A stretch of 64,000 bases of DNA from Pseudomonas serboccidentalis (GCF_028830055.1 NZ_CP101655.1:496001-560000), one strand, 5' to 3'. Counted from the stretch's first letter, positions 16,441-27,630 are shown. Numbers and translations are program-made. The notes: generated from the letters alone by a model not told the origin.

Positions 16441-16522
16441 GCAGCCTCAAGTTACAAGCTTCAAGCTGCAAGTCAGGCCGCTTTTGCCTTTTCTTGAAGC
16501 TCGAAGCTTGCCGCTTGCAGCT
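16441..16522. repeat. Imperfect inverted repeat between adhC and fghA
   Basis: Two arms of about 30 bases, the left beginning GCAGCCTCAAGTTACAAGCT and the right ending GCCGCTTGCAGCT, are inverted around a T-rich centre (GGCCGCTTTTGCC). About three quarters of arm positions pair. This resembles the AAGCTTCAAGCTGCAAG-type palindromes found in Pseudomonas intergenic regions. It fills most of the gap and may trim adhC-fghA read-through. Confidence 0.7.
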
Positions 16523-16534
16523 GGGAGAATCCCC

Positions 16535-17389
16535 ATGAGTCTGGAAAACATCTCCTGTCAGAAAAGTTTCGGCGGTTGGCACAAGCGCTATCGCCACCGC
16601 TCCGAGGTGCTCGGCTGCGACATGGTGTTTGCCGTGTACCTGCCGCCGCAAGCGGAGCAGGGCGGTCAGTTGCCGGTGCTGTACTGGTTGTCGGGGCTGA
16701 CCTGCACAGACGAAAACTTCATGCAGAAAGCCGGGGCGATGCGCATGGCAGCCGAACTCGGTCTGATTATCGTCGCGCCGGACACCAGTCCGCGTGGCCC
16801 GGACGTGCCGGGTGATCCGGATGGCGCCTGGGATTTCGGCCTCGGCGCCGGGTTCTACCTGAATGCCACGCAGGAACCCTGGTCGCGGCACTATCGGATG
16901 CATGACTATGTCGTGCAGGAATTGCCTTCACTGGTTGAAGCGCATTTCCCGGCATCGGACAAACGCAGCATCAGCGGCCACTCCATGGGCGGTCACGGTG
17001 CGTTGGTCTGCGCGCTGCGCAATCCGGGGCGTTACCAATCGGTGTCGGCGTTTTCGCCGATCAACAACCCGATGGATTGCCCGTGGGGGCAGAAAGCATT
17101 CTCCCGCTATCTGGGTGAAGACCGCTCCAAGTGGAAAGAGTGGGATGCCTGTGCGCTGATTGCCGAAGCCGACGAGAAATTGCCGCTGTTGGTGGACCAG
17201 GGTGATCGCGATGATTTCCTTGAAAACCAGCTCAAACCCGAAGCCCTGCAACAAGCGGCAAAACAAGCGGGTCATCCGCTGACGCTGCGTCTGCAACCGG
17301 GTTATGACCACAGCTATTTCTTCATCGCAAGCTTCATTGACGACCACTTGCAGCATCACGCACGCGCCCTGGGGGGTATTCTCAGTTAG
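16535..17389 (+). CDS. fghA: S-formylglutathione hydrolase
   Basis: 284 aa, an esterase-D-type alpha/beta hydrolase. It hydrolyses S-formylglutathione to formate and glutathione, completing the pathway begun by AdhC. The nucleophile elbow is [16 protein letters not shown], with [17 protein letters not shown] earlier and [13 protein letters not shown] carrying the catalytic His near the C-terminus. The chosen ATG gives [14 protein letters not shown], the family N-terminus. Its last codons and stop lie inside the left terminal repeat of a palindromic element (17371-17638). Confidence 0.96.
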   Translation: MSLENISCQKSFGGWHKRYRHRSEVLGCDMVFAVYLPPQAEQGGQLPVLYWLSGLTCTDENFMQKAGAMRMAAELGLIIVAPDTSPRGPDVPGDPDGAWDFGLGAGFYLNATQEPWSRHYRMHDYVVQELPSLVEAHFPASDKRSISGHSMGGHGALVCALRNPGRYQSVSAFSPINNPMDCPWGQKAFSRYLGEDRSKWKEWDACALIAEADEKLPLLVDQGDRDDFLENQLKPEALQQAAKQAGHPLTLRLQPGYDHSYFFIASFIDDHLQHHARALGGILS

Positions 17390-17638
17390 TTTCCACTCCG
17401 CGCCGGGTCTGCTGTTTTGCAGGGCAAGGCGCGAGAAGCGTGGTTTGGTTGTTCCAAATAAGCTTCGAGCAACGCAGCCCTGCAAAACAGCAGGCCCGGC
17501 CCTTCGGGTTGTGCCTTAAAGCGTGCCATGCTGCGTTGCATGCCTTGGGAAGGGAACAACCATTCCCAGCGGCCTGCGCCTTGCCTGGCACGCTTTAAGG
17601 CGACAACGCGGAGGGGAAACTAATTGAGAACACCCCCC
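17371..17638. repeat. 268-bp palindromic MITE-like element with 32-bp terminal inverted repeats
   Basis: The ends 17371-17402 (GGGGGGTATTCTCAGTTAGT...) and 17607-17638 are inverted repeats matching at 29 of 32 positions by eye. Inside lie two more inverted pairs: 17402-17425 with 17478-17501 (23 of 24, core CTGCTGTTTTGCAGGGC) and 17514-17528 with 17586-17600 (CCTTAAAGCGTGCCA, perfect). No open reading frame is evident. The left end includes the fghA stop codon. The structure is that of a non-autonomous palindromic element able to fold into nested hairpins. Confidence 0.75.
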
Positions 17639-17689
17639 GGGTTAATGCAGGTAGAATCACGCCCTGACAAAAATCGGGGCGTTTTTTTT

Positions 17690-18163
17690 ATGCGTATTGG
17701 CCACGGCTACGATGTGCACCGTTTCGCTGAAGGCGATTTCATTACTCTGGGCGGCGTGCGCATTGCACACGGCTTCGGGCTGCTCGCTCACTCCGACGGT
17801 GACGTCCTGCTGCACGCCTTGAGCGATGCCTTGCTCGGCGCGGCTGCGCTAGGGGATATCGGCAAACACTTTCCGGACACCGACCCGCAATTCAAGGGTG
17901 CCGACAGCCGCGTGCTGTTGCGCCATGTGGTCGCGCTGATCCACGCCAAGGGCTGGAAAATCGGCAATGTCGACAACACCATCGTTGCCCAGGCGCCGAA
18001 AATGGCCCCGCATATCGAATCGATGCGCGCGTTGATCGCCGCCGATCTTCAAGTTGAGTTGGATCAAGTGAACGTGAAAGCTACCACCACCGAAAAGCTT
18101 GGCTTTGTCGGTCGCGAAGAAGGCATCGCCGTGCACTCCGTCGCCTTGTTGCTGCGCGCATGA
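17690..18163 (+). CDS. ispF: IspF, 2-C-methyl-D-erythritol 2,4-cyclodiphosphate synthase
   Basis: 157 aa. It cyclises CDP-ME 2-phosphate to MEcPP with release of CMP in the MEP isoprenoid pathway. [12 protein letters not shown] carries the zinc-binding Asp and His, [11 protein letters not shown] the third ligand, and [16 protein letters not shown] the CMP-binding signature. The ATG follows a T-run with no good Shine-Dalgarno. An in-frame extension to 17624 would run back into the palindromic element and is rejected. Its stop overlaps truD. Confidence 0.97.
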   Translation: MRIGHGYDVHRFAEGDFITLGGVRIAHGFGLLAHSDGDVLLHALSDALLGAAALGDIGKHFPDTDPQFKGADSRVLLRHVVALIHAKGWKIGNVDNTIVAQAPKMAPHIESMRALIAADLQVELDQVNVKATTTEKLGFVGREEGIAVHSVALLLRA

Positions 18164-19205
18164 ACGAACTGCAATTGCTCGGCCCGCGAGCCTATGGCGA
18201 ACCCCTCGGTACCGCAGTACTGAAAGCCATCGCCGAAGATTTTCAGGTCGACGAAGTGCTCGACATCCCGTTCAGCGGCGATGGTGAACACCTGTGGATC
18301 TGGGTGGAAAAACGTGGCCTGAACACCGAGGAAGCGGCGCGCCGAATTGCCAAGGCAGCCGGCGTGTCCTTGCGTACCGTCAGCTATGCCGGGCTCAAGG
18401 ATCGTCAGGCGCTGACCCGCCAGTGGTTCAGCGTGCAACTGCCGGGCAAGGCTGATCCGGACCTGTCGGCGGCGGAGAACGATACGCTGAAGATCCTCAA
18501 GACCACGCGCCACAAGCGCAAGCTGCAACGCGGCGCGCATTCGGCCAACGGTTTTACCCTGCGCCTGACCCAGTTCGCCGGCGACAAGGAGGCGATCGAA
18601 CAGCGTCTGCAGTTGATCGCCAAGCAAGGCATTCCCAATTATTTCGGCGCCCAGCGTTTCGGCCATGACGGCGGCAACGTCGTTGATGCGCGTGCGTGGG
18701 CGGCGCGCAAGGCTCTACCGGAGCAGCGCAATGTGCGTTCGCGGCTGCTGTCGACGGCGCGCAGTTTTCTGTTCAATCAGGTCTTGGCGGCGCGGGTTGC
18801 CGACGGTACCTGGCAGCAGGCGCAGGTGGGCGATCTGCTGGCGTTCACCGACAGCCGTAGTTTTTTCCCGGCCGGTGAAGCCGAATGCAGCGATCCGCGT
18901 CTGGCGATTCTCGATCTGCACCCCACCGGTCCGCAGTGGGGCGAAGGTGACTCACCGGCTGCCGGCGCTGTCCATGATCTGGAGCAGGGGATTGCCGAGC
19001 GCGAGGCCGACCTGCGCGATTGGTTGATCAATGCCGGAATGAGCCACGAACGTCGCATCCTGCGGCTGCCCATTGGCGGGTTGTCGTGGCATTATCCCCA
19101 GCCTGACATTCTGCAACTGGAATTCGTCCTCCCGGCCGGATGCTTCGCCACCGTATTGGTGCGCGAACTCGTTGATCTGGTGCCGGTGGGGCAGACGGAC
19201 AGCCC

Positions 19206-19218
<13 letters not shown>
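18160..19218 (+). CDS. truD: tRNA pseudouridine(13) synthase
   Basis: 352 aa. It converts U13 of tRNA(Glu) to pseudouridine. The catalytic Asp lies in [17 protein letters not shown] near residue 80, and [17 protein letters not shown] near residue 155 is the family signature. [16 protein letters not shown] is near the C-terminus. It overlaps ispF by four bases and surE by about 13, so ispF-truD-surE-pcm form a tight operon. Confidence 0.96.
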
Positions 19219-20632
<1,414 letters not shown>

Positions 20633-20844
20633 GCATTTGTTTACAGGCGCTGAATTCCTTTCGCTGGACTCGGTCTTACACCGGCAGCAAGGAGTTAAAC
20701 ACTACGAATTGTCCACGGGCAAACGTGTGCGTGAAGCGTTTTCGCATCTTTAACGGTAAAGCCTGTGCGGCCCGTTATACTTGCGACACTGCTTGCCGCG
20801 ACACGGCATTCCACATATTTCAGCCACCACAAAGGGAGCGGCGG

Positions 20845-21726
20845 GTGAGTCTCACAGTCATTGCGCAGCGTATGGGTAACACGAGCTTTCAGCGCCTGGT
20901 GACTGGCCTTGTATTGAGCACCTTGCTGGTCGGTTGCTCCAGCACCAAATCGAGTAACGTACGAGTAGTCGATCGCAACGGTGCGGCGGCCCAGCGTCCA
21001 GCCGTCACGACCGGGCAATATGTAGTCCGTCCGGGCGATACGCTGTTTTCCATCGCTTTTCGCTACGGCTGGGACTACAAAGCCCTCGCGGCACGGAACA
21101 ATATTCCTACGCCATATACGATACATCCGGGTCAGACAATTCGCTTCGATGGCCGCACCGGTTCAACGCCGACAGCAGTGGTGAGCAACAGCAGTTCCTC
21201 GCCATCTTCGTCGAGCAAAACCACGGTAATCCGGCGCCAGGCGAATGGCACGACGACCACCACAGTGACCGGTTCCGGGGCCGGTTCTGCGGGGGCTGCA
21301 CCGTCCGTCGCCAACAAACCGGCCCCGGCTCCACTGCCTCCACCGGGCCCGGCCCCGACCGGCTGGGGATGGCCATCTAATGGCATTCTGATTGGAAAAT
21401 TCTCTTCAAACGGTAGTTTGAATAAAGGAATTGATATCGCCGGAGATTTGGGACAGCCTGTTTTAGCTGCGTCTGATGGGACGGTGGTATACGCCGGGAG
21501 TGGCTTAAGGGGCTACGGCGAATTAGTCATCATCAAACACAGCGAAACCTACGTCAGTGCTTACGGTCACAACCGTCGGCTGTTGGTTCGGGAGGGACAG
21601 CAGGTCAAGGTCGGACAGACAATTGCCGAAATGGGGTCGACGGGTACAGACCGGGTGAAACTGCATTTTGAGATTCGCCGACAAGGTAAACCTGTAGATC
21701 CGCTGCAGTTCCTGCCAAGACGTTGA
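20845..21726 (+). CDS. nlpD: NlpD, amidase-activating lipoprotein
   Basis: 293 aa from a GTG behind AAAGGGAG at 20831. A longer frame from 20725 has no signal and is rejected. The N-terminus is a lipoprotein signal ending in the lipobox LVGC. A LysM domain follows (YVVRPGDTLFSIAFRYGWDY), then a Ser/Pro-rich linker and a C-terminal LytM (M23) domain. The zinc ligands are degenerate (KGIDIAG and LHFEIR instead of intact HxxxD and HxH). That fits a non-enzymatic activator of a cell-wall amidase. In pseudomonads the main rpoS promoter lies within nlpD. Confidence 0.94.
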   Translation: MSLTVIAQRMGNTSFQRLVTGLVLSTLLVGCSSTKSSNVRVVDRNGAAAQRPAVTTGQYVVRPGDTLFSIAFRYGWDYKALAARNNIPTPYTIHPGQTIRFDGRTGSTPTAVVSNSSSSPSSSSKTTVIRRQANGTTTTTVTGSGAGSAGAAPSVANKPAPAPLPPPGPAPTGWGWPSNGILIGKFSSNGSLNKGIDIAGDLGQPVLAASDGTVVYAGSGLRGYGELVIIKHSETYVSAYGHNRRLLVREGQQVKVGQTIAEMGSTGTDRVKLHFEIRRQGKPVDPLQFLPRR

Positions 21727-21832
21727 TTTGTAAGCCAGCCTGTTCCGTCGCGTAGAGGGGACAGGCTCCAGCGCTGCCAAGGATAAAGGCGTCGCTTGAG
21801 CTTGGGGTCGAACTCACCAAAGGACTATAACA

Positions 21833-22843
21833 ATGGCTCTCAGTAAAGAAGTGCCGGAGTTTGACATCGACGATGAGGTTCTCCTTATGGAGGCCGGCAT
21901 CGATTCGGAATCTTCGATGTCGAATGATGAAGGGGCTGCTCCACCTTCCGTTCGTTCCAAATCCAAACACTCCGCTTCACTTAAACAACACAAGTACATC
22001 GACTACACGCGGGCACTCGATGCCACGCAGTTGTATCTCAACGAAATCGGCTTTTCTCCACTGCTCTCCCCCGAGGAAGAAGTTCATTTTGCGCGCCTGT
22101 CGCAAAGTGGCGACCCTGCCGGGCGCAAGCGCATGATTGAAAGTAACCTGCGGCTGGTCGTCAAGATCGCCCGGCGTTACGTCAATCGGGGGCTGTCGCT
22201 GCTGGATCTGATCGAAGAGGGCAACCTCGGCTTGATCCGCGCAGTGGAAAAGTTCGATCCCGAGCGCGGCTTCCGCTTCTCGACCTACGCAACCTGGTGG
22301 ATTCGTCAGACCATCGAGCGCGCGATCATGAATCAGACCCGGACCATCCGGTTGCCGATCCATGTGGTCAAGGAACTCAACGTGTACCTGCGGGCTGCAC
22401 GGGAGCTGACGCAAAAGCTCGATCACGAACCTTCACCCGAAGAAATCGCCAACCTGCTGGAAAAACCGGTGGGCGAGGTCAAGCGCATGCTCGGCCTGAA
22501 CGAGCGGGTTTCTTCGGTCGACGTCTCGCTGGGTCCGGATTCGGATAAAACCCTGCTGGACACCCTGACGGATGACCGTCCGACCGATCCATGCGAACTG
22601 CTGCAGGATGACGACCTGTCGCAGAGTATCGATCAATGGCTCTCGGAATTGACCGACAAGCAGCGCGAGGTGGTCGTACGTCGCTTCGGCCTGCGCGGCC
22701 ACGAGAGCAGCACGCTGGAAGATGTAGGCCTGGAGATCGGCCTGACCCGGGAGCGGGTGCGGCAGATCCAGGTGGAGGGCCTCAAGCGCCTTCGTGAAAT
22801 CCTCGAGAAGAATGGCCTGTCGAGCGAGTCGCTGTTTCAGTAA
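21833..22843 (+). CDS. rpoS: Stationary-phase sigma factor RpoS
   Basis: 336 aa. It directs RNA polymerase to stationary-phase and stress genes. Region 1.2 includes [17 protein letters not shown], region 2 [36 protein letters not shown] and the -10 recognition stretch [17 protein letters not shown]. Region 4.2 ([28 protein letters not shown]) is the -35-binding HTH. The start follows AAAGGACTATAACA. The gene is intact, which matters because rpoS mutations are common in plant-associated strains. The downstream neighbour is rsmZ. Confidence 0.98.
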   Translation: MALSKEVPEFDIDDEVLLMEAGIDSESSMSNDEGAAPPSVRSKSKHSASLKQHKYIDYTRALDATQLYLNEIGFSPLLSPEEEVHFARLSQSGDPAGRKRMIESNLRLVVKIARRYVNRGLSLLDLIEEGNLGLIRAVEKFDPERGFRFSTYATWWIRQTIERAIMNQTRTIRLPIHVVKELNVYLRAARELTQKLDHEPSPEEIANLLEKPVGEVKRMLGLNERVSSVDVSLGPDSDKTLLDTLTDDRPTDPCELLQDDDLSQSIDQWLSELTDKQREVVVRRFGLRGHESSTLEDVGLEIGLTRERVRQIQVEGLKRLREILEKNGLSSESLFQ

Positions 22844-22864
22844 GCGCCTCTGACGAACGCCCAC

Positions 22865-22893
22865 AAAAAGCCCCGACTGGTTCGGGGCTTTTT
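22865..22893 (+). terminator. rpoS intrinsic terminator
   Basis: AAAAAGCCCCGA-CTGG-TTCGGGGCTTTTT forms a GC-rich stem with a T-run 22 bp after the rpoS stop, a standard rho-independent terminator. Confidence 0.92.
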
Positions 22894-22924
22894 GTTGCCT
22901 GTTCGAGCACCGAACGGGATCTCC

Positions 22925-23016
22925 TGTGGCGAGGGAGCTTGCTCCCGCTGGGGCACGAAGTGGCCCCGCTTTAGGGCCTGTTGCGCCGCCTAGCGGGAGC
23001 AGACTCCCTCGCCACA
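22925..23016. repeat. REP doublet between rpoS and rsmZ
   Basis: Inverted arms TGTGGCGAGGGAGC...GCTCCCGCT and AGCGGGAGC...CTCCCTCGCCACA enclose about 40 bp that contains a smaller pairing GGGGCAC/GTGGCCCC. This is the GAGGGAGCTTGCTCCC class of Pseudomonas REP, different in sequence from the TGTAGGAG class elsewhere in the window. Confidence 0.88.
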
Positions 23017-23068
23017 CCATTCATCCCCAGACATACGGTCGGCAATTCCATCGTTTGTAGTCTCGCGG

Positions 23069-23086
23069 TGTAAGCCTTGGCTTACT
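23069..23086 (+). promoter_or_regulatory. GacA upstream activating sequence of rsmZ
   Basis: TGTAAG-CCTTGG-CTTACT is an 18-bp interrupted palindrome that fits the TGTAAG-N6-CTTACA element required for GacA-dependent expression of rsmX/Y/Z genes. It lies about 170 bp before the inferred rsmZ start, the spacing known for rsmZ in P. protegens. The single mismatch is the last base (T for A). Confidence 0.9.
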
Positions 23087-23258
23087 CTTTCGTAAGTGTT
23101 CCCTATTTTTACAGGACGGTAGACGTCTATTGTTCGATGGACTGTAGTTTAACTCATTGATTTTCATGCATATTTTTAAATATGAAGTGCTTATTACAGT
23201 CCCTTTTGGCTGTCTGGGGCGATTGCTCTCGGCAGGGAACTCTTTAGTATCAGCACTG

Positions 23259-23388
23259 TGTCGACGGACAGACACGCCCTTCAAGGATGAGGGGAAAGGA
23301 CATCGCGGGATGCGATTCATCAGGACGATGAAAAGGAATACAGGGAATAGGGAAAAAATGTGGGCGGGTCAAACCGCCCCTTTTTTTT
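23259..23388 (+). ncRNA. rsmZ: RsmZ regulatory RNA
   Basis: The transcript, about 130 nt, is inferred to begin TGTCGACGGACAGACACG and to end at an intrinsic terminator (GGGCGGGTCAAACCGCCCC plus eight T). It is rich in GGA motifs in or between small hairpins (AAGGATG, AAAGGAC, CAGGACG, AAAGGAA, CAGGGA), the binding sites of RsmA/RsmE. It sequesters these translational repressors, releasing Gac-controlled secondary metabolism. Its position between rpoS and fdxA, with the UAS upstream and a weak -10 (TAGTAT), matches rsmZ in other pseudomonads. Exact ends are inferred. Confidence 0.93.
23362..23388 (+). terminator. rsmZ terminator
   Basis: GGGCGGGT-CAA-ACCGCCCC followed by TTTTTTTT, at the end of rsmZ and just before the convergent fdxA gene. 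Confidence 0.92.
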
Positions 23389-23456
23389 GCCCGTAAAAAC
23401 TCAAGGCAGAGACGAAAAAAAGGCCCGCAAGGGGCCTCTTCAGAACGCGTGACAGA

Positions 23457-23780
23457 TCAGCGTTCGAGGTCTTTGATCTTGCCTTTGACGCCATCCCACT
23501 CTTCGGCATCCGGCAGCGATTCTTTCTTCTCGGTGATGTTCGGCCAGATTTCGGCCAATTCAACGTTCAGTTGAATGAACTCCTGCATCTCTTCCGGAAC
23601 TTCGTCCTCGGAGAAAATGGCCACGGCCGGGCATTCTGGTTCGCACAGGGCGCAGTCGATGCACTCATCCGGGTGAATTACCAGGAAGTTCGGGCCTTCG
23701 TAAAAGCAGTCCACCGGACACACTTCTACGCAGTCGGTGTACTTGCACTTGATGCAGTTGTCGGTGACGACGAAGGTCAT
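23457..23780 (-). CDS. fdxA: FdxA, 7Fe ferredoxin
   Basis: 107 aa. A small electron carrier with one 3Fe-4S and one 4Fe-4S cluster. Ligand motifs are [18 protein letters not shown] near the N-terminus and [17 protein letters not shown] near residue 40. The chosen start gives [13 protein letters not shown] behind a GGAG-type site; a 14-residue extension is rejected. The acidic C-terminal tail is typical of the Azotobacter ferredoxin I class. It is convergent with rsmZ and downstream of mutS on the same strand. Confidence 0.96.
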   Translation of the reverse strand: MTFVVTDNCIKCKYTDCVEVCPVDCFYEGPNFLVIHPDECIDCALCEPECPAVAIFSEDEVPEEMQEFIQLNVELAEIWPNITEKKESLPDAEEWDGVKGKIKDLER

Positions 23781-23943
23781 TTCTAATTTTCTCCTCAGGC
23801 GGCGGCAGCGTTGCCCCTTCACGGTTGGGGTCGCCAGGTTCGGGAGCGATGTCTGCCAGCCAGGCTATTAGCCAGCAGCATCCCAAACCGCGCGAGATTC
23901 TAACAGCTTGAAGCCGTTTGCGTTATATCCGGTTCTTCGGTGC

Positions 23944-26526
23944 TTAGATCCGGTTCTTAAGTGCATATAACAATTCGAGTGCCCGACGCGGAGTCAGGTC
24001 ATCGAGATCCACTTTCGCCAACTCATCCAGCACCGGATGCGGCAGGCTGGCGAACATGTCGCTCTGCTGCGGAGCGGCCGGCTTGCCTTTGACGGCAGGT
24101 TTCGGCGCCTCATGCGGCAATGCGGTGTCTTCCAGTCGGCTCAGGTGCTCACGGGCACGCACGATCACTTCGCTCGGTACGCCGGCCAGTTGCGCCACGG
24201 CCAGACCGTAGCTCTGGCTGGCAGGCCCCGGCAACACGTGGTGCAGGAACACGATGCGCTCGTTGTGCTCGGTGGCGTTGAGGTGCACGTTGGCCACCAA
24301 CGGCTCGGCTTCCGGCAACACGGTGAGTTCGAAATAGTGCGTCGCAAATAGAGTATAGGCACGCAGGTGCGCCAGACGCTCGGCCGCCGCCCATGCCAGC
24401 GACAGACCGTCGAATGTGCTGGTGCCGCGACCGACTTCGTCCATCAGCACCAGGCTGCGTTCGGTGGCGTTGTGCAGGATATTGGCGGTTTCACTCATTT
24501 CGACCATGAAGGTCGAACGGCCACCGGCCAGGTCATCGCTGGAGCCGATCCGGGTGAAGATCCGGTCCACCAGCGACAATTCGCAACTGGCCGCCGGCAC
24601 GAAGCTGCCGATATGTGCCAGCAGCACGATCAATGCGGTTTGCCGCATGTAGGTGGATTTACCGCCCATGTTCGGACCGGTAATCACCAGCATTCGGGTG
24701 TTGTCATCCAGGCTCAGATCGTTGGCCACGAACGGCGTGGTCAGCACTTGCTCGACCACCGGGTGACGACCCTGAGTGATGCGCATGCACGGCTCGCTGA
24801 CGAAACGCGGGCAGTTCAGGTCAAGGTTCAGCGCACGCTCGGCCAGGTTGCTCAGCACGTCCAGCTCGGCCAGTGCACCGGCAGTGTCCTGCAGGGGTGG
24901 CAGCTGGCTGATCAGGTCTTCCAGCAGCGCTTCATAAAGCATCTTTTCGCGGGCCAGGGCACGGCTTTTGGCCGACAGCGCCTTGTCTTCGAATTCTTTC
25001 AGTTCCGGGGTGATGAAGCGCTCGGCGCCCTTGAGCGTCTGGCGACGGATGTAGTCTGCCGGAGCGGACTCGGCCTGTTTGCTCGGCAACTCGATGAAGT
25101 AGCCATGAATGCGGTTGTAACCGACTTTCAGGTTGGCCAGGCCAGTGCGGGCCTTCTCCCGTGCTTCGAGGTCGATCAGGAACTGGCCGGCGTTTTCGCT
25201 CAGTGATTGCAGTTCGTCGAGCTCGCTGTCGTAACCGGTTTTCAGCACGCCGCCGTCGCGGATCACCGCTGGCGGGTTGTCGATAATGGCTTTTTCCAGC
25301 AGCGCCGCCAGTTCCGGGTAGGTGCTGGTGGTGGTCGCCAGGCGCTGCAGGTGCGGCGCCTCAAGGTCGGTCATCGCCACTTGCAGTTGCGGCAGCGCGC
25401 CGAGGGCATCGCGCAGGCGGGCGAGGTCACGGGGCCGCGCATTGCGCAGACCGATCCGCGCCAGAATCCGCTCGATGTCGCCGATTTCCTTGAGTTGTGG
25501 TTGCAGCTTTTCGAAGCGATAACCGTCGAGCAGACAAGTGATCGACGTTTGTCGCGCGAGCAGCACGGTCAGATCGCGCAGCGGACGGTTCAGCCAACGG
25601 GTCAGCAGACGGCTGCCCATCGCGGTCTGGCAGCGATCGACCACCGATTGCAGGGTGTTGTCGCGGCCACCGGCCAGGTTGGTATCCAGTTCGAGGTTGC
25701 GACGGCTCGCACCGTCCAGCACCACCGTGTCATCCAGGCGCTCATGGCGCAGGCTGCGCAGATGGGGCAGGGCGGTGCGCTGGGTTTCCTTGGCGTAGGC
25801 CAGCAGGCAACCGGCGGCGCCGATGGCCAGGGTCAGGGTTTCGCAACCGAAGCCTTTCAGGTCTTGCGTGGAGAACTGCTGGCAGAGACTTTTCAGCGCC
25901 GAGTCGCGCTCGAAATCCCACGGCGCACGACGACGCACGCCACGGCGTTTTTCCGCCGGCAGGTCTTTCGGCCAGTCGTCCGGGATCAGCAGTTCCACCG
26001 GGTTCACCCGTTCCAGCTCCGCCAGCAGGTTTTCCCAGCCCTTGATCTCCAACACGGTGAAGTTGCCGCTGGTGATGTCCAGCACGGCCAGGCCGAACAG
26101 GCGCTCGTCGCCCAAGACCGCCGCAATCAGGTTGTCGCGGCGCTCGTCGAGCAGCGCTTCGTCACTGACCGTACCCGGGGTGATGATCCGCACCACCTGA
26201 CGTTCCACCGGACCCTTGCTGGTGGCCGGGTCGCCGACCTGCTCGCAGATCACCACCGACTCGCCGAGCTTGACCAGTTTCGCCAGGTAACCTTCCGCCG
26301 CGTGGTATGGAATCCCGCACATCGGAATCGCCTGACCCGCCGACTGACCGCGCGCGGTCAGGGTGATGTCGAGCAACTTGGCAGCCTTCTTCGCGTCTTC
26401 ATAGAAGATCTCGTAGAAGTCGCCCATGCGATAGAACATCAGCTGATCCGGGTGCTGATTCTTCAGGCGCCAGTACTGCTGCATCATCGGAGTGTGGGAG
26501 GACAGGTCGGAGACGGCTTTATTCAT
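23944..26526 (-). CDS. mutS: DNA mismatch repair protein MutS
   Basis: 860 aa from the ATG at 26526 ([22 protein letters not shown]). The longer frame to 26652 adds a low-complexity start and overlaps the tailocin control region. MutS binds mismatches and small loops and recruits MutL. The mismatch-binding domain has [19 protein letters not shown] with the Phe and Glu that contact the mispair. The ATPase has [17 protein letters not shown], then [18 protein letters not shown] and FATHYFEL. It is intact and forms the left border of the tailocin island. Confidence 0.97.
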   Translation of the reverse strand: MNKAVSDLSSHTPMMQQYWRLKNQHPDQLMFYRMGDFYEIFYEDAKKAAKLLDITLTARGQSAGQAIPMCGIPYHAAEGYLAKLVKLGESVVICEQVGDPATSKGPVERQVVRIITPGTVSDEALLDERRDNLIAAVLGDERLFGLAVLDITSGNFTVLEIKGWENLLAELERVNPVELLIPDDWPKDLPAEKRRGVRRRAPWDFERDSALKSLCQQFSTQDLKGFGCETLTLAIGAAGCLLAYAKETQRTALPHLRSLRHERLDDTVVLDGASRRNLELDTNLAGGRDNTLQSVVDRCQTAMGSRLLTRWLNRPLRDLTVLLARQTSITCLLDGYRFEKLQPQLKEIGDIERILARIGLRNARPRDLARLRDALGALPQLQVAMTDLEAPHLQRLATTTSTYPELAALLEKAIIDNPPAVIRDGGVLKTGYDSELDELQSLSENAGQFLIDLEAREKARTGLANLKVGYNRIHGYFIELPSKQAESAPADYIRRQTLKGAERFITPELKEFEDKALSAKSRALAREKMLYEALLEDLISQLPPLQDTAGALAELDVLSNLAERALNLDLNCPRFVSEPCMRITQGRHPVVEQVLTTPFVANDLSLDDNTRMLVITGPNMGGKSTYMRQTALIVLLAHIGSFVPAASCELSLVDRIFTRIGSSDDLAGGRSTFMVEMSETANILHNATERSLVLMDEVGRGTSTFDGLSLAWAAAERLAHLRAYTLFATHYFELTVLPEAEPLVANVHLNATEHNERIVFLHHVLPGPASQSYGLAVAQLAGVPSEVIVRAREHLSRLEDTALPHEAPKPAVKGKPAAPQQSDMFASLPHPVLDELAKVDLDDLTPRRALELLYALKNRI

Positions 26527-26665
26527 CGGATTGTCAGGCAACTCGTTAAAAGATGTAGGGCAAAAGCGGGGGCAACGGCCCGGCTTTTCCGCGATGGGCG
26601 CAAGGTTACCATGGGTGGTCTGCTCGACGCAGGCACGACGGTCCGCTGACACTTTTTTGCGTTTA

Positions 26666-26700
26666 ATGCTGATTTATGCATGTTTTATGCAAATCAGCAT
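26666..26700. promoter_or_regulatory. Candidate repressor operator between mutS and the repressor gene
   Basis: ATGCTGATTT (26666-26675) and AAATCAGCAT (26691-26700) are a perfect 10-bp inverted repeat around ATGCATGTTTTATGC, itself rich in ATGCA half-sites. The same ATGCAT motifs recur in the promoter region after the repressor gene. This is a likely autoregulatory operator; it also lies close to the divergent mutS start. Confidence 0.65.
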
Positions 26701-26727
26701 TTGTCTTCCGAAAAAACTTCAAGCACT

Positions 26728-27471
26728 ATGCGCGTTATGCAAAAACGCAACGTATCCTCCGTCTTAAGAGCACTGCTCGACCAGCACGGGATCTCCCCCA
26801 CGGAGCTCCACCGTCGCACCGGCGTGCCTCAATCAACGCTCTCGCGGATTCTCAGCGGGAAGATCGTCGATCCTTCGGATAAACACATTTCGAAGATCGC
26901 CGAATACTTCAGTGTGAGCACCGATCAGTTGCGCGGCCGCGCAGACGTCGCGACCGTGACCGGTGGCGCGCGCGATGACGTGCATGCGGAACTCAAGGAC
27001 ATAAGCCTGTGGGACGACGATACCCCTGTCGATGATGACGAGGTGTCGGTGCCCTTTCTTCGCGAGGTTGAATTGGCTGCTGGATCAGGAAGATTCGTCA
27101 TCGAAGAGAGCGAACGCTCTAGCCTACGCTTCGGCAAGCGCAGCCTGCGCCATAACGGTGTGCAGTTCGACCAGGCCAAATGCGTGACGGTGCGCGGCAA
27201 CAGCATGTTGCCGGTGTTGCGGGACGGCGCCACTGTCGGTGTAAATGCGGGCAAGTGTGGTATCGGCGACATCATCGATGGCGACTTGTACGCGATCAAT
27301 CACAACGGTCAGTTGCGCGTGAAGCAACTCTACCGCCTGCCCACCGGTATCCGTCTGCGCAGCTTCAACCGCGATGAGCATCCGGACGAGGACTACAGCT
27401 TCCAGGATATGCAGGAAGAACAGATCGTCATCCTCGGCCACGTCTTCTGGTGGGGCATGTACGCCCGCTAA
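26728..27471 (+). CDS. S24-family CI/PrtR-like tailocin repressor
   Basis: 247 aa from this ATG; the ATG at 26737 (MQKRNVSSVLRALL) is equally possible and neither has a good Shine-Dalgarno. Residues 5-65 are a lambda-type HTH (TELHRRTGVPQSTLSRILSGK). The C-terminal S24 peptidase domain has a plausible Ala-Gly cleavage site (ELAAGSGR), the nucleophile in RGNSMLPVLRDG and the general-base Lys in LRVKQLYR. Such repressors self-cleave when stimulated by activated RecA, linking the tail operon to DNA damage. It is the first island gene after mutS, followed by a terminator and an operator-rich promoter. Confidence 0.92.
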   Translation: MRVMQKRNVSSVLRALLDQHGISPTELHRRTGVPQSTLSRILSGKIVDPSDKHISKIAEYFSVSTDQLRGRADVATVTGGARDDVHAELKDISLWDDDTPVDDDEVSVPFLREVELAAGSGRFVIEESERSSLRFGKRSLRHNGVQFDQAKCVTVRGNSMLPVLRDGATVGVNAGKCGIGDIIDGDLYAINHNGQLRVKQLYRLPTGIRLRSFNRDEHPDEDYSFQDMQEEQIVILGHVFWWGMYAR

Positions 27472-27490
27472 CCTGAACCCCTTCAGATAG

Positions 27491-27516
27491 AACCCGCCCT
27501 TGGCGGGTTTTTTTTC
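27491..27516 (+). terminator. Terminator after the repressor gene
   Basis: AACCCGCC-CTT-GGCGGGTT followed by a T-run ends the repressor transcript before the operator region. Confidence 0.9.
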
Positions 27517-27557
27517 GTCTGTGCAAAAACCTCCAACCCTTGAACGGCGCGGCTTTC

Positions 27558-27630
27558 ATGCGTCCGTGCATTTCTCGCGCATAAATAAATGCATTTACGC
27601 ATTGACTGGATATGCATCCATGCATATCCT
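27558..27630 (+). promoter_or_regulatory. Operator-covered tailocin promoter
   Basis: TTGACT (27602-27607) and TATCCT (27625-27630) are 17 bp apart, a good sigma-70 promoter. The spacer and -10 are covered by a perfect dyad, GGATATGCAT then CC then ATGCATATCC (27608-27629). Two further ATGC...GCAT dyads lie upstream (27558-27571, ATGCGTCCGTGCAT; 27588-27601, ATGCATTTACGCAT). Three operators beside one promoter is the arrangement expected for a CI-type repressor; the binding protein is inferred to be the S24 repressor just upstream. Confidence 0.75.

Noticed and set aside
22925..23016. CRISPR or sRNA at the palindromes near rsmZ
   Set aside because: A single inverted REP pair without spacers or repeated units; no CRISPR array is present anywhere in the window.
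24367..26649. Long plus-strand frames opposite mutS
   Set aside because: Shadow frames of mutS without start signals or conserved motifs.
27608..27629. LexA box at the tailocin promoter
   Set aside because: The sequence has CTG-N10-CAT rather than CTG-N10-CAG, and the perfect ATGCAT-based dyad fits the local repressor better.
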